Below are positions 15,820 to 24,010 of a DNA stretch of 24,577 nt, in pieces. This DNA comes from DATDMG01 sp036518955 (GTDB lineage: Bacteria; Actinomycetota; Actinomycetes; Actinomycetales; Kineosporiaceae), in assembly GCA_036518955.1 (NCBI GenBank), contig DATDMG010000546.1, positions 1 through 24,577 on the forward strand, in the 5' to 3' direction. The stretch's first letter is position 1. Each line of letters begins with the position of its first letter. The notes under the pieces are model-generated. The model saw nothing but the letters and a program-made list of their open reading frames with translations, did not search any database and was not told the origin of the DNA. The position numbers were made by a program, and so were the translations under genes.

Positions 15820-18015
15820 TCAGCCGGCGGCCGGCGCGCGGTGGCTCGGCGGTGGGGCACCGTAGATCTGGATCACTCCGGCGGGCACCGGGACGACGCC
15901 GCCGGCCGGGACCTTGAGGTCCTGCGGGCCGCGCGGGCCGCCCGGCGGCTGCTCGTACCCGCTGTCCCAGAGCAGTGAGTAGCCGGACGCCCAGGGCGCC
16001 CCGGGCAGCCGCACCGGGATCGGGGCCGCCCCGCCGTGGATCACCACCAGCAGCGAGCCGTCGGTGTGCCTGCCGGAGGCGTCGGCGCGGACGGCGTGCA
16101 GGTACATCTGCAGGGTGCGCAGGCCGGGGTCGTGCCAGCGCCCGTGGTCCATCTCGTGGCCCTCCGGCCCGAACCAGGCGATGTCCTTGGTGCCGTCGGG
16201 GTGTACCGGACGGCCGGCGAAGAACCGGTCCTGCCGCAGCACGGGATGCTGCCGGCGCAGGGCCAGCAGGTAGGCGGTGGTCCGCCGCAGGTCGTCCTGC
16301 CAGGGCTGGAGCCGCCAGTCCACCCAGGAGGTCTCGTCGTCCAGGCAGTAGGCGTTGTTGTTGCCCCGCTGGGTGCGCCCGAGCTCGTCACCGGCGAGGA
16401 TCATCGGGACGCCGGTCGCGAGCAGCAGTGTCGCCATCAGGTTGCGGATGGTGCGGCGGCGGCCGGCCGTTATGGACTCGTCGTCGGTCGGACCCTCGAC
16501 CCCGTGGTTCCAGGAGCGGTTGTTGGTGGAGCCGTCGCGGTTGTCCTCCCCGTTGGCCTCGTTGTGCTTGGTGTTGTAGGCGGTCAGGTCCGCCATGGTG
16601 AAGCCGTCGTGCGCCGTCACGAAGTTGATCGAGGCGAGCGGGCCGCGGTGCGTGGCGAAGACGTCGGCCGAGCCGGCCAGCCGGGTCGCCAGGTCGCGGA
16701 CGCCGCTGGCCGGCTCCCCGGCCGCCGCCCGTGCCGAGCCGATCAGCCAGAAGTCCCGGACGCTGTCGCGGAAGCGATCGTTCCACTCCGAGAACGGCAC
16801 CGGGAACTGCCCGGTCCGCCAGCCGTGCGGGCCGACGTCCCAGGGCTCTGCGATCAGCTTGACGTCGGCCAGCACGGGGTCGATCGCCGCCGCCACCAGG
16901 AACGGGTGCCCGGGGTCGTAACCGTCCCGGCCCCGGGCGAGAGTGGTGGCCAGGTCGAACCTGAACCCGTCGACGTGCATCTCGAGCACCCAGTACCGCA
17001 GCGAATCCAGGATCATCTGGATGACCCGCGGCTCGCGCGCGTCGAGGGTGTTGCCGGTGCCGGTCATGTCGATGTCGTCGCCGTGCCCGTCCAGCCGGTA
17101 GTAGGTGGCTGCGTCCAGACCGCGCCAGGAGAGCGTCGGGCCGCCGACGCCGCTCTCGCAGGTGTGGTTGTAGACCACGTCCAGCAGCACCTCGATCCGC
17201 GCGGTGTGCAGGGCCCGCACCATGGCCTTGAACTCGGCCACCACGTCGAGGGGGTCGCTCGCCGCGGCGTACCCCGGGTGCGGGGCGAAGAAGGCGAGGG
17301 TGCTGTAGCCCCAGTAGTTCGTGCGCGCCCGCCGGAACAGCGAGTCCTCCGCGGTCAGCGCGTGGACCGGCAGCAGCTCGACGGCCGTGATGCCGAGCGA
17401 GCGCAGGTGCTCGATCGTGGCCGGGTGGCCGAGGCCCGCGTACGTGCCGCGCAGCTCCGGCGGCAGCGCGCGGAACAGCCTGGTCAGCCCGCGTACGTGC
17501 GCCTCGTAGATGACGGTGTCCGAGAGCGGGACCCGTGGCGGCCGGTCGTCGCCCCAGTCGAAGGCCCGGTCGTCGACCACCACGCCGTGCGGTGCCCAGG
17601 GCCCGGAGTCGCGGTCGTCGCGGACCCACCGGTCACCGTGCCACCGGTCGTCGACGACGTGCCCGAACAGTTCCGGGCGCAGCCCGCGCGGCGGGACGAC
17701 GGCCCGAGCGTACGGGTCGAGCAGCAGCTTCGCGGGATTGTGCCGGTGCCCGCGGACCGGGTCCCACGGGCCGTGCACCCGCAGGCCGTACCGCTGGCCC
17801 GGCCCGACGCCCGGCACGTGCCCGTGCCAGACCCCGTGCGTCCGGTCCGTCAGCGGGATCCGCTCCTCGCGGAACCCTGCGCCCGGATCATCAGAGTGCG
17901 GGTGGAGCAGGGCGACCTCGACGGCGTCCGCGTGCGCGGCGAGCACCGCGACGTCGACACCGCCCTCCCTCGCGTGGACGCCCAGGGGATGCGGGCGGGC
18001 GGGTCTGGTCGGCAT
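15820..18015 (-). CDS. glgX: Glycogen debranching enzyme GlgX (isoamylase type)
   Basis: GlgX hydrolyses alpha-1,6 branch points of phosphorylase-trimmed glucan. The 731-residue protein has an N-terminal CBM48-like domain (about 8-130, including GPWDPVRGHRHNPAKLLLDPYARA) and a GH13 barrel: YEAHVRGLTRL (170-180), LLDVVYNHTCE (277-287), MHVDGFRFDLATTLAR with nucleophile Asp354, LIAEPWDVG with acid/base Glu390, and TAHDGFTMADL with Asp470. The stretch NTKHNEANGEDNRDG is typical of GlgX. ATG 18013-18015 has no Shine-Dalgarno but matches the usual GlgX N-terminus. It is divergent from the YbjN-type gene (78 bp between) and convergent with glgP. Confidence 0.96.
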   Translation of the reverse strand: MPTRPARPHPLGVHAREGGVDVAVLAAHADAVEVALLHPHSDDPGAGFREERIPLTDRTHGVWHGHVPGVGPGQRYGLRVHGPWDPVRGHRHNPAKLLLDPYARAVVPPRGLRPELFGHVVDDRWHGDRWVRDDRDSGPWAPHGVVVDDRAFDWGDDRPPRVPLSDTVIYEAHVRGLTRLFRALPPELRGTYAGLGHPATIEHLRSLGITAVELLPVHALTAEDSLFRRARTNYWGYSTLAFFAPHPGYAAASDPLDVVAEFKAMVRALHTARIEVLLDVVYNHTCESGVGGPTLSWRGLDAATYYRLDGHGDDIDMTGTGNTLDAREPRVIQMILDSLRYWVLEMHVDGFRFDLATTLARGRDGYDPGHPFLVAAAIDPVLADVKLIAEPWDVGPHGWRTGQFPVPFSEWNDRFRDSVRDFWLIGSARAAAGEPASGVRDLATRLAGSADVFATHRGPLASINFVTAHDGFTMADLTAYNTKHNEANGEDNRDGSTNNRSWNHGVEGPTDDESITAGRRRTIRNLMATLLLATGVPMILAGDELGRTQRGNNNAYCLDDETSWVDWRLQPWQDDLRRTTAYLLALRRQHPVLRQDRFFAGRPVHPDGTKDIAWFGPEGHEMDHGRWHDPGLRTLQMYLHAVRADASGRHTDGSLLVVIHGGAAPIPVRLPGAPWASGYSLLWDSGYEQPPGGPRGPQDLKVPAGGVVPVPAGVIQIYGAPPPSHRAPAAG

Positions 18016-18081
18016 GCTCAGAGTCTGCCCGACAGCACCGACAGTTCCTGCGGAGCCCGCCCCGGTCCCTGCCGATGGGGT

Positions 18082-18087
18082 TACCTT
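18082..18087 (+). promoter_or_regulatory. Putative -10 of a leaderless YbjN-gene transcript
   Basis: TACCTT matches TANNNT and lies six bases before GTG 18094, which has no Shine-Dalgarno. The same arrangement is seen before glgP and the cysteine desulfurase. Confidence 0.5.
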
Positions 18088-18093
18088 TGCGCG

Positions 18094-18642
18094 GTGACCG
18101 ATCCCACTTCCCTGCCCTCCATGTCCGGCCACCCGCCGGATCTGGCGGCCATGGGCACCGCGGCGCCCGACCTCGCCCCGGCCGAGGGTGACGATCCGCT
18201 GCGCGGGCGTGTTCTGGACGCGCTCCTCGACGAGGGTTTCCGGCCCGACATCGACGAGGACGGCGACGTGGCCGTGCGGGTGCAGGGCCAGCAGATGTTC
18301 GTGCGCTGCCTGGAGACCGTGCCGCCGCTGATGCGCGTCTTCGGGCAGTGGATGATCGGCGACGACGTCCCGGGGGACGAGCTGGTCCGGCTCCGGGCGA
18401 CCAACAGCGTCGTCGGGGCGTTGAACCTGATCAAGGCCACCGTCGTCGACAATCGGCTGGTGATCGCGGTCGACCTGGTGGTGAACGACGCGACCGAGCT
18501 GCGGCCGCTCCTCGCGGCGACGATCGAGGCGGTGCTCGGCAGCGTCCAGATGTGGCACGCCACGGTGCTGGAGTTCTACTCCGCCGAGACCGGCACCGCG
18601 TGGAACCCACCCGGTCCGGGCGGCTTGCCCCGCCGGATGTGA
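18094..18642 (+). CDS. YbjN-domain protein (182 aa)
   Basis: The first 33 residues are Pro/Ala/Met-rich and poorly conserved-looking. From residue 35 the sequence has the YbjN/T3SS-chaperone-like pattern: PLRGRVLDALLDEGFRPDID (35-54), VAVRVQGQQMFVRCLE (59-74), then LVRLRATNSVVGALNLIKAT and LVIAVDLVVNDATELRPLLA. The domain is small and cytoplasmic with alternating helices and strands. YbjN proteins are linked to stress and motility control in enterobacteria, but the molecular function in actinobacteria is not established. GTG 18094 is chosen because a -10 hexamer lies six bases upstream; ATG 18121 is possible. It shares an intergenic region with glgX but there is no proof of a functional link. 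Confidence 0.82.
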   Translation: MTDPTSLPSMSGHPPDLAAMGTAAPDLAPAEGDDPLRGRVLDALLDEGFRPDIDEDGDVAVRVQGQQMFVRCLETVPPLMRVFGQWMIGDDVPGDELVRLRATNSVVGALNLIKATVVDNRLVIAVDLVVNDATELRPLLAATIEAVLGSVQMWHATVLEFYSAETGTAWNPPGPGGLPRRM

Positions 18643-18676
18643 CGACCGCTACCCGCGATCTGTCGGTGGTGGGCCC

Positions 18677-18716
18677 TAGGCTCCCAGCCAGGTGACGCCG
18701 GCAGGGTGCCGGCGTC
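18677..18716 (+). promoter_or_regulatory. Putative promoter and 5' leader hairpin of the enoyl-CoA hydratase gene
   Basis: TAGGCT (18677-18682) is a good -10 hexamer. About 12 bases further is a perfect 10-bp stem, GACGCCGGCA (18694-18703) and TGCCGGCGTC (18707-18716) with loop GGG. An outer pair CTCCCA/TGGGAG could extend it. It might be a leader structure or a terminator for the YbjN gene. Confidence 0.4.
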
Positions 18717-18777
18717 GTGGGAGTGTCGGTCCGGGTGCGCGTGGGCGGCCGTGGCGGCCGGCGTGCGAGGAGGCAGG

Positions 18778-19557
18778 GTGGGCGACTACGCACGGCTCGA
18801 GGTCGACGGTGGCATCGGCACCATCCGGCTCGACCGGCCGAAGCTGAACGCCTTGAACGCCGCCGTCCAGGAGGAGATCCGGGCGGCCGCGGTCGAGGCG
18901 GAGGGTCGCAAGGACGTCGCCGCCGTGATCGTCTACGGCGGCGAGCGGGTCTTCGCGGCCGGGGCCGACGTCAAGGAGATGCAGACCATGTCCTACCCCG
19001 ACATGGTCGACCGGTCCGCGGCCCTGCAGGCCTGCTTCGGCGCCGTGGCGGCGATCGGCAAGCCGACCGTGGCCGCGATCACCGGGTACGCCCTGGGTGG
19101 TGGGTGCGAGCTGGCCCTGTGCTGCGACTTCCGGGTCGCCGGGGTGAGCGCGCAGCTCGGCCAGCCCGAGATCCTTCTCGGGATCATCCCCGGTGCCGGC
19201 GGCACCCAGCGGCTGGCCCGACTGATCGGCCCGGCCCGCGCCAAGGATCTCATCTTCTCCGGCCGCTTCGTCGACGCGGCCGAGGCGCTGGCGATGGGCC
19301 TCGTCGACGAGATCGTGCCCGACGACGACGTGTACGAGGCCGCCCGGCGCCGGGTCGCCCGGTACGTCGGCGGTCCGACGTACGCGCTGCGCGCGGCCAA
19401 GGCGGCGGTCGACCGCGGTCTCGACACCGACCTGGGCACCGGGCTCGAGATCGAGCGGGTGCTCTTCGCCGGCCTGTTCGCCACTCGTGACCGCACGATC
19501 GGCATGACCTCCTTCGTCGAGCAGGGGCCGGGCAAGGCCGTGTTCGAGGGTGCCTGA
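18778..19557 (+). CDS. Enoyl-CoA hydratase/isomerase (crotonase family)
   Basis: The protein hydrates 2-trans-enoyl-CoA in beta-oxidation or a related acyl-CoA route. GAGGAGG (18767-18773) precedes GTG 18778 by four bases, giving 259 residues, the usual crotonase length. TIRLDRPKLNALN is at 15-27. The CoA/oxyanion-hole segments are FAAGADVKEM (59-68) and ITGYALGGGCELAL (101-114). Both catalytic glutamates are present, Glu111 (GGCELALCCDF) and Glu131 (GQPEILLGIIPGAGGTQRL), spaced 20 apart as in rat hydratase. It therefore looks active as a hydratase. The specific substrate is not readable from sequence. It lies upstream of etfB-etfA, which take electrons from acyl-CoA dehydrogenases, so a role in fatty-acid or amino-acid breakdown fits. 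Confidence 0.93.
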   Translation: MGDYARLEVDGGIGTIRLDRPKLNALNAAVQEEIRAAAVEAEGRKDVAAVIVYGGERVFAAGADVKEMQTMSYPDMVDRSAALQACFGAVAAIGKPTVAAITGYALGGGCELALCCDFRVAGVSAQLGQPEILLGIIPGAGGTQRLARLIGPARAKDLIFSGRFVDAAEALAMGLVDEIVPDDDVYEAARRRVARYVGGPTYALRAAKAAVDRGLDTDLGTGLEIERVLFAGLFATRDRTIGMTSFVEQGPGKAVFEGA

Positions 19558-19625
19558 GGGGGTGCGGCAGAGAACGCCACGTCGGGGTGAGTGCCCCGGG
19601 TTACATTGCCGGTGGGGAAGACAGG

Positions 19626-19641
19626 GTTACTGGTGGGTAAC
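19626..19641. promoter_or_regulatory. GTTAC-N6-GTAAC dyad upstream of etfB
   Basis: GTTAC (19626-19630) and GTAAC (19637-19641) are inverse copies with a 6-base spacer. GGGTTAC also occurs at 19598-19604. TAACAT (19638-19643) could be a -10 overlapping the dyad. This is typical of a repressor site of the TetR or GntR kind, but no regulator gene is adjacent. Confidence 0.4.
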
Positions 19642-19705
19642 ATAGTCGGGCGCAGCCCGTCCGTCCCTGAGCAACGATCGATGCGGATCCAGGAGGTCCA
19701 CCCGA

Positions 19706-20485
19706 ATGAAGATCGCTGTCTGTGTGAAGTACGTGCCGGACGCACAAGCGGACCCGCGGTTCGCCGCCGACCACACGACCGATCGTGCGGGCGTGGAGGG
19801 TCACCTGTCCGAGCTCGACGAGTACGCCGTGGAGGAGGCACTCAAGATCAGCGAGGCGCAGGGCGACAGCACGGTCACCGTGGTGACGGTGGGGCCGGGG
19901 CAGGCGGCGGACGCCGTCCGCAAGGCGCTCCAGATGGGTGCCGACGCCGGGGTGCACGTCGTGGACGACGCGGTGCACGGTTCCGACGCGCTCGCCACCT
20001 CCCTGGTCCTGGCCAAGGCCCTGGGCAAGCTCGAGTACGACCTGGTCCTGACCGGAATGGCGTCCACCGACGGCGTGATGGGCGTGGTCCCCGCCATGCT
20101 CGCCGAGCGCCTCGGGCTGCCGCAGGTGACCTACGCCGGCTCGCTCGAGGTATCCGGCGGCACCGTGCGGATCCAGCGGGAGGGCGACACCAGCACCGAG
20201 GTCGTCGAGGCTCCGCTCCCGGCCGTGGTGAGCGTCACCGACCAGATCAACGACCCGCGGTACCCCTCCTTCAAGGGCATCATGGCGGCCAAGAAGAAGC
20301 CGGTACAGACCTGGTCCCTGGCCGATCTGGGCGTCGCCGCCGACGAGGTGGGCGCCTCGGCCGCCTGGAGCGTCGTCGACGGCATCACCGCCCGTCCGCC
20401 GCGACAGGCGGGTGAGATCGTCACTGACGAGGGCGACGGTGGTCAGAAGCTGGTGGCCTTCCTCGCGGGCGCGAAGCTCGTCTGA
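19706..20485 (+). CDS. etfB: Electron transfer flavoprotein, beta subunit
   Basis: EtfB forms, with EtfA, the heterodimer that takes electrons from acyl-CoA dehydrogenases and passes them to the quinone pool through an ETF oxidoreductase. AGGAGG at 19691-19696 lies nine bases before ATG 19706. The 259-residue product opens MKIAVCVKYVPD, has ELDEYAVEEALK (36-47), VVTVGPGQAADAVRKALQMGAD, and the nucleotide-binding stretch LTGMASTDGVMGVVPAMLAE (115-134) where ETF-beta holds AMP. The C-terminal arm that embraces the alpha subunit follows (KGIMAAKKKPVQTW). It is separated from etfA by 36 bp and clearly forms an operon with it. Confidence 0.97.
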   Translation: MKIAVCVKYVPDAQADPRFAADHTTDRAGVEGHLSELDEYAVEEALKISEAQGDSTVTVVTVGPGQAADAVRKALQMGADAGVHVVDDAVHGSDALATSLVLAKALGKLEYDLVLTGMASTDGVMGVVPAMLAERLGLPQVTYAGSLEVSGGTVRIQREGDTSTEVVEAPLPAVVSVTDQINDPRYPSFKGIMAAKKKPVQTWSLADLGVAADEVGASAAWSVVDGITARPPRQAGEIVTDEGDGGQKLVAFLAGAKLV

Positions 20486-20521
20486 TCCGACCGACCCGAC
20501 CAGACTCATCCAAGGGGTGTC

Positions 20522-21493
20522 ATGTCCCAGATCCTCGTGCTCGTCGACCACGTCGAGGGGTCGGTGCGCAAGACCACGACCGAGTTGCTGACGATCGCTC
20601 GGCGCTTCGGCGAACCCGCGGCCGTGTTCATCGGTCCCGGCTACGACCAGGCGGCGAGCACCCTCGCCGAGTTCGGTGCGACCACCGTGTACCAGGTCGA
20701 TGGCGTCGTCGACGACTACCTGGTCCTCGCCAAGGCCGAGGCCCTGGCCGCGGTGGTCGAGGCAGCCGGTGGGGCCGGTGCGCTCGGCGGCATTCTGATC
20801 ACGTCCACCCCCGAGGGCAAGGAGATCGCCGGCCGACTGGCCGTCAAGCTCTCGTCGGGCATCATCACCGACGCGGTCGACGTCCAGGCGGGTCCGGACG
20901 GCGCGCCGACGACCCGGCAGGGCGTGTTCGCCGGCAGCTTCGTGGTGACCGCCAGGGTGACCAAGGGGGTCCCGATCATCACGGTCAAGCCCAACTCGGC
21001 GGCTCCCGAGCCGTCGCCGGTCACCGCGCCGACCGTTACGCCGGTGCCGGTGACGCCGTCCTCGCTGGCGACCGCGTCGAAGATCGTCGAACGCCGGCCG
21101 AAGGCCAAGAGCGGGCGGCCCGACCTGTCGGAAGCGGCGTACATCGTCTCCGGCGGCCGGGGAACGAACGGCGACTTCACCGCGGTCGAGGCGTTCGCCG
21201 ACGCCCTCGGGGCAGCGGTCGGTGCGTCCCGGGCCGCGGTCGACGCCGGTTGGTACCCCCACTCCACGCAGGTCGGCCAGACCGGCAAGCAGGTCTCGCC
21301 GCAGCTCTACGTCGCGGCCGGCATCTCCGGGGCGATCCAGCACCGGGCCGGGATGCAGACGTCCAAGACGATCGTGGCGGTGAACAAGGATCGCGAGGCG
21401 CCGATCTTCGAGCTGGCCGACTTCGGGGTGGTCGGTGACCTGTTCGCGGTGCTGCCCCAGGCCACCGAGGAGGTCCTCAAGCGCAAGGGCTGA
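20522..21493 (+). CDS. etfA: Electron transfer flavoprotein, alpha subunit
   Basis: EtfA carries the FAD of the ETF heterodimer. ATG 20522 is preceded by AAGGGG four bases upstream. The N-terminal domain (about 1-185) ends in a Pro/Thr/Val-rich linker (PEPSPVTAPTVTPVPVTP, 162-179). The C-terminal FAD domain has the family signature: GQTGKQVSPQLYVAAGISGA (252-271), IQHRAGMQTSKTIVAVNKD (272-290) and PIFELADFGVVGD (294-306). The length of 323 residues is standard. It lies directly downstream of etfB. A short inverted repeat (AGGCCGG 21515-21521, CCGGCCT 21533-21539) after the gene may end the operon. Confidence 0.97.
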   Translation: MSQILVLVDHVEGSVRKTTTELLTIARRFGEPAAVFIGPGYDQAASTLAEFGATTVYQVDGVVDDYLVLAKAEALAAVVEAAGGAGALGGILITSTPEGKEIAGRLAVKLSSGIITDAVDVQAGPDGAPTTRQGVFAGSFVVTARVTKGVPIITVKPNSAAPEPSPVTAPTVTPVPVTPSSLATASKIVERRPKAKSGRPDLSEAAYIVSGGRGTNGDFTAVEAFADALGAAVGASRAAVDAGWYPHSTQVGQTGKQVSPQLYVAAGISGAIQHRAGMQTSKTIVAVNKDREAPIFELADFGVVGDLFAVLPQATEEVLKRKG

Positions 21494-21538
21494 CCTCGTG
21501 CACCGAACGCGGACAGGCCGGTGCGGTCCGGTCCGGCC

Positions 21539-21544
21539 TACACT
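21539..21544 (+). promoter_or_regulatory. Putative -10 of a leaderless cysteine desulfurase transcript
   Basis: TACACT lies six bases before GTG 21551. There is no Shine-Dalgarno. Its first base is the last base of a 7-bp inverted repeat (21515-21521/21533-21539). Confidence 0.5.
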
Positions 21545-21550
21545 CGCCGC

Positions 21551-22729
21551 GTGACCGCCTACTTGGACCACGCGGCGACCACGCCGATGCTTCCGGAGGC
21601 CGTGGCCGCCATGGCTGAGGAACTCGGGCGGGTGGGGAACGCGTCGTCCCTGCACACCTCGGGGCGACGCGCCCGGCGCGTCGTCGAGGAGGCTCGGGAG
21701 GCGATCGCCGCGGCCCTGGGAGCGGGGCCCAGCGAGGTGATCTTCACTGCGGGTGGGACCGAGGCCGACAACCTCGCGGTGAAGGGTCTCTTCTGGGCCC
21801 GGCAGGCCGACCGGCCGCGGCGCCGCGTCCTGGCGTCGACGGTGGAGCACCATGCGGTCCTCGATCCGCTGGAGTGGTTGGCCGGCGCCGGGGCCGATGT
21901 CCGCTGGCTCGCCGTCGACGAGCTCGGCCGGCTCCGGCTCGACGACCTGGAGGCCGCGCTGGCCGAGAGCCCGGACGACGTCGCCCTGGTATCGGTGATG
22001 TGGGCCAACAACGAGGTCGGCACGATCCAGCCGATCGAGCAGGTGGTGGGGCTGGCCCACCGGTACGGCGTCCCCGTGCACAGCGATGGCGTCCAGGCGC
22101 TCGGGACCCTCCCGCTCGACTTCGGTGCGAGCGGTGTCGACTGCCTCGCGGTCAGTGCCCACAAGATCGGCGGACCGGTCGGGGCCGGTGCGCTCATCGC
22201 TCGTCGGGGGTTGGACCTGGTGCCGGTGCTGCACGGCGGGGGGCAGGAGCGAGGAGCCCGCTCCGGCACGCTGGACGCGCCGTCGGTGCGGGCCTTCGCG
22301 GTGGCGGCCGAGCAGACCGTGGGGCAGCGGGAGACGACCGTCGCACGGGTGCTGGCCCTGCGCGACGACGCGATCGACGCCGTCCTGGCTGCAGTGCCCG
22401 ACGCGATCCTGCGCGGTGATCCCGATCCGGCCGGGCGGCTACCGGGCAACGCGCACTTCACCTTCCCCGGGTGCGAGGGCGACTCGCTGCTGTACCTGCT
22501 CGACGCGCAGGGCGTCGAGTGCTCGACGGGCAGCGCCTGCCAGGCGGGGGTGCCGCAGCCCAGTCACGTGCTGCTCGCCATGGGAGTGGGCCCGGTGCAG
22601 GCGCGGGGGGCGGTGCGGTTCTCCTTCGGGCACACGTCGGACGCCTCCGACGTGGTGGCGCTCGGTACGGCCATCGGGCCTGCGGTCGCCCGGGCCCGGC
22701 GCGCCGGCCAGGCGGCCCTGAGCAGGTAG
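21551..22729 (+). CDS. Cysteine desulfurase (IscS/NifS type)
   Basis: This PLP enzyme removes sulfur from cysteine as an enzyme-bound persulfide. The 392-residue protein opens AYLDHAATTPMLPEAV. It has AGGTEADNLAVKG (67-79), His100-His101 (VEHHAVLDP), Asp179 and Gln182 (VHSDGVQALG), the PLP Lys205 (SAHKIGGPVGAG), RSGTLDAP, and the catalytic Cys330 in ECSTGSACQAG, close to Cys328 of E. coli IscS. Its placement 66 bp before mnmA fits sulfur supply for tRNA thiolation, a common actinobacterial arrangement. It could also serve Fe-S assembly; no iscU or suf genes are nearby. The stop codon lies in a 14-bp tandem repeat (22720-22754). Confidence 0.95.
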   Translation: MTAYLDHAATTPMLPEAVAAMAEELGRVGNASSLHTSGRRARRVVEEAREAIAAALGAGPSEVIFTAGGTEADNLAVKGLFWARQADRPRRRVLASTVEHHAVLDPLEWLAGAGADVRWLAVDELGRLRLDDLEAALAESPDDVALVSVMWANNEVGTIQPIEQVVGLAHRYGVPVHSDGVQALGTLPLDFGASGVDCLAVSAHKIGGPVGAGALIARRGLDLVPVLHGGGQERGARSGTLDAPSVRAFAVAAEQTVGQRETTVARVLALRDDAIDAVLAAVPDAILRGDPDPAGRLPGNAHFTFPGCEGDSLLYLLDAQGVECSTGSACQAGVPQPSHVLLAMGVGPVQARGAVRFSFGHTSDASDVVALGTAIGPAVARARRAGQAALSR

Positions 22730-22754
22730 GACCGAGCAGGTAGGACCGAGCAGG
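22720..22754 (+). repeat. 14-bp tandem repeat (2.5 copies) across a stop codon
   Basis: GAGCAGGTAGGACC occurs at 22720-22733 and 22734-22747, followed by GAGCAGG (22748-22754). The TAG of the desulfurase gene is inside the first copy. It extends the spacer before mnmA. Confidence 0.9.
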
Positions 22755-22795
22755 CGGCGGCAGGTCCGGCCGACCGGAGCGGGAGGAGGGCGAGC

Positions 22796-24010
22796 GTGCG
22801 GGTCCTGGCGGCGATGAGCGGCGGCGTCGACAGCGCAGTCGCGGCGGCCCGCGCGGTCGACGCTGGTCACGACGTGGTGGGCGTTCACCTGGCCCTGGCC
22901 CGGGACCGGGCCTCGCTCCGCAGTGGGGCTCGGGGCTGCTGCACCGTCGAGGACGCCCGCGACGCTCGGCGCGCCGCCGACGTGCTGGGGATCCCGTTCT
23001 ACGTCTGGGACCTGGCCGACCGCTTCGAGCAGGACGTCGTGGAGGACTTCGTCGCGGAGTACGCGGCAGGTCGCACGCCGAACCCGTGCGTCCGGTGCAA
23101 CGAGCGGATCAAGTTCGCGGCCTTGCTGGACAAGGCGCTGGCCCTTGACTTCGACGCGGTGTGTACGGGCCACTATGCCCGGCTCGAGTCCGGTCCTGAC
23201 GGCGCGCCGACCCTGCATCGCGCGACCGACCCGGCCAAGGACCAGTCGTACGTGCTCGCGGTGCTGTCGGAGGAGCGGCTCCGGCATGCAATCTTCCCGC
23301 TGGGCGACACGCACAAGGACGACGTCCGCCAGGAGGCTGCGACGCGCGGGTTGCAGGTGGCGGCCAAGCCCGACTCGCACGACATCTGCTTCATCTCCGA
23401 CGGTGACACTGCCGGTTGGCTGAGCGAGCGCTTGGGCCGGCAGCCGGGGGAGATCCGGAACCAGGAGGGCGCCGTCGTCGGCCGGCACGACGGCGCGTAC
23501 GCGTTCACCGTGGGCCAGCGCCGCGGGCTGAGGCTCGGTGTCCCCGCGGCGGACGGGCGCCCCCGCTACGTACTCGACGTCCGGCCGGCGACGAACACCG
23601 TCGTGGTCGGCCCGCGCGAGGTGCTGCGGGTATCCACCCTGGAGGCTGCGGCACCGCGGTGGTGCGGCGTACCCCCCGCCCTGGGGGATCGGGTGGGGGC
23701 CCAGGTGCGGGCGCACGGCGAGGAGGTGCCGGCCGAGGTGACCCGGTTGGACGACCACCAGGTGGCGATCCGGCTGGAGCGCCCCGTGAGCGCGGTGGCG
23801 GCGGGGCAGACGCTGGTCCTCTACGCGGGGACCCGCGTGCTGGGCTCGGGCACCCTCCGGCGGCAGGTGCCCGGGCCCGGCGGCCCGGAGGCCGCGGACC
23901 AGCGCGTCACGAGCGCCCTCCCCGGTGGGGTAGAGTTTGTCCAGCCGAAGCCTGGTGGCGGGTCCCGAGAGTCAGAGATCGATTTGACCGTGGGGGAGCC
24001 GGAGGGCTAG
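22796..24010 (+). CDS. mnmA: tRNA-specific 2-thiouridylase MnmA, with C-terminal tail
   Basis: MnmA activates U34 of certain tRNAs with ATP and inserts sulfur to make 2-thiouridine. GGAGGAGGG (22782-22790) precedes GTG 22796. The PP-loop is MSGGVDSAVAA (7-17). The catalytic cysteines are Cys98 in TPNPCVRCNERIKF and Cys198 in HDICFISDGD. TGHYAR, KDQSYVL and FTVGQRRGL are also typical. The recognised fold ends near VLGSGTLRRQ (about residue 356), but the frame runs on for about 48 residues rich in Gly/Pro/Glu (GGVEFVQPKPGGGSRESEID). That makes 404 residues against the usual 360 or so. The tail DNA also contains the rRNA -35 box, and the stop TAG is part of the -10 box. Confidence 0.95.
   Translation: MRVLAAMSGGVDSAVAAARAVDAGHDVVGVHLALARDRASLRSGARGCCTVEDARDARRAADVLGIPFYVWDLADRFEQDVVEDFVAEYAAGRTPNPCVRCNERIKFAALLDKALALDFDAVCTGHYARLESGPDGAPTLHRATDPAKDQSYVLAVLSEERLRHAIFPLGDTHKDDVRQEAATRGLQVAAKPDSHDICFISDGDTAGWLSERLGRQPGEIRNQEGAVVGRHDGAYAFTVGQRRGLRLGVPAADGRPRYVLDVRPATNTVVVGPREVLRVSTLEAAAPRWCGVPPALGDRVGAQVRAHGEEVPAEVTRLDDHQVAIRLERPVSAVAAGQTLVLYAGTRVLGSGTLRRQVPGPGGPEAADQRVTSALPGGVEFVQPKPGGGSRESEIDLTVGEPEG

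Noticed and set aside
16036..18642. An 868-codon plus-strand frame over glgX
   Set aside because: Only its last 182 codons (18094-18642) are convincing, as the YbjN-domain protein; the rest is antisense to glgX.
19601..22234. An 877-codon minus-strand frame over etfB, etfA and the desulfurase
   Set aside because: It mirrors three well-conserved genes and has no recognisable domain.
23931..23936. TAGAGT inside mnmA as another rRNA promoter -10
   Set aside because: No -35-like hexamer lies 16-19 bases upstream; the pair at 23984-24013 is much better.
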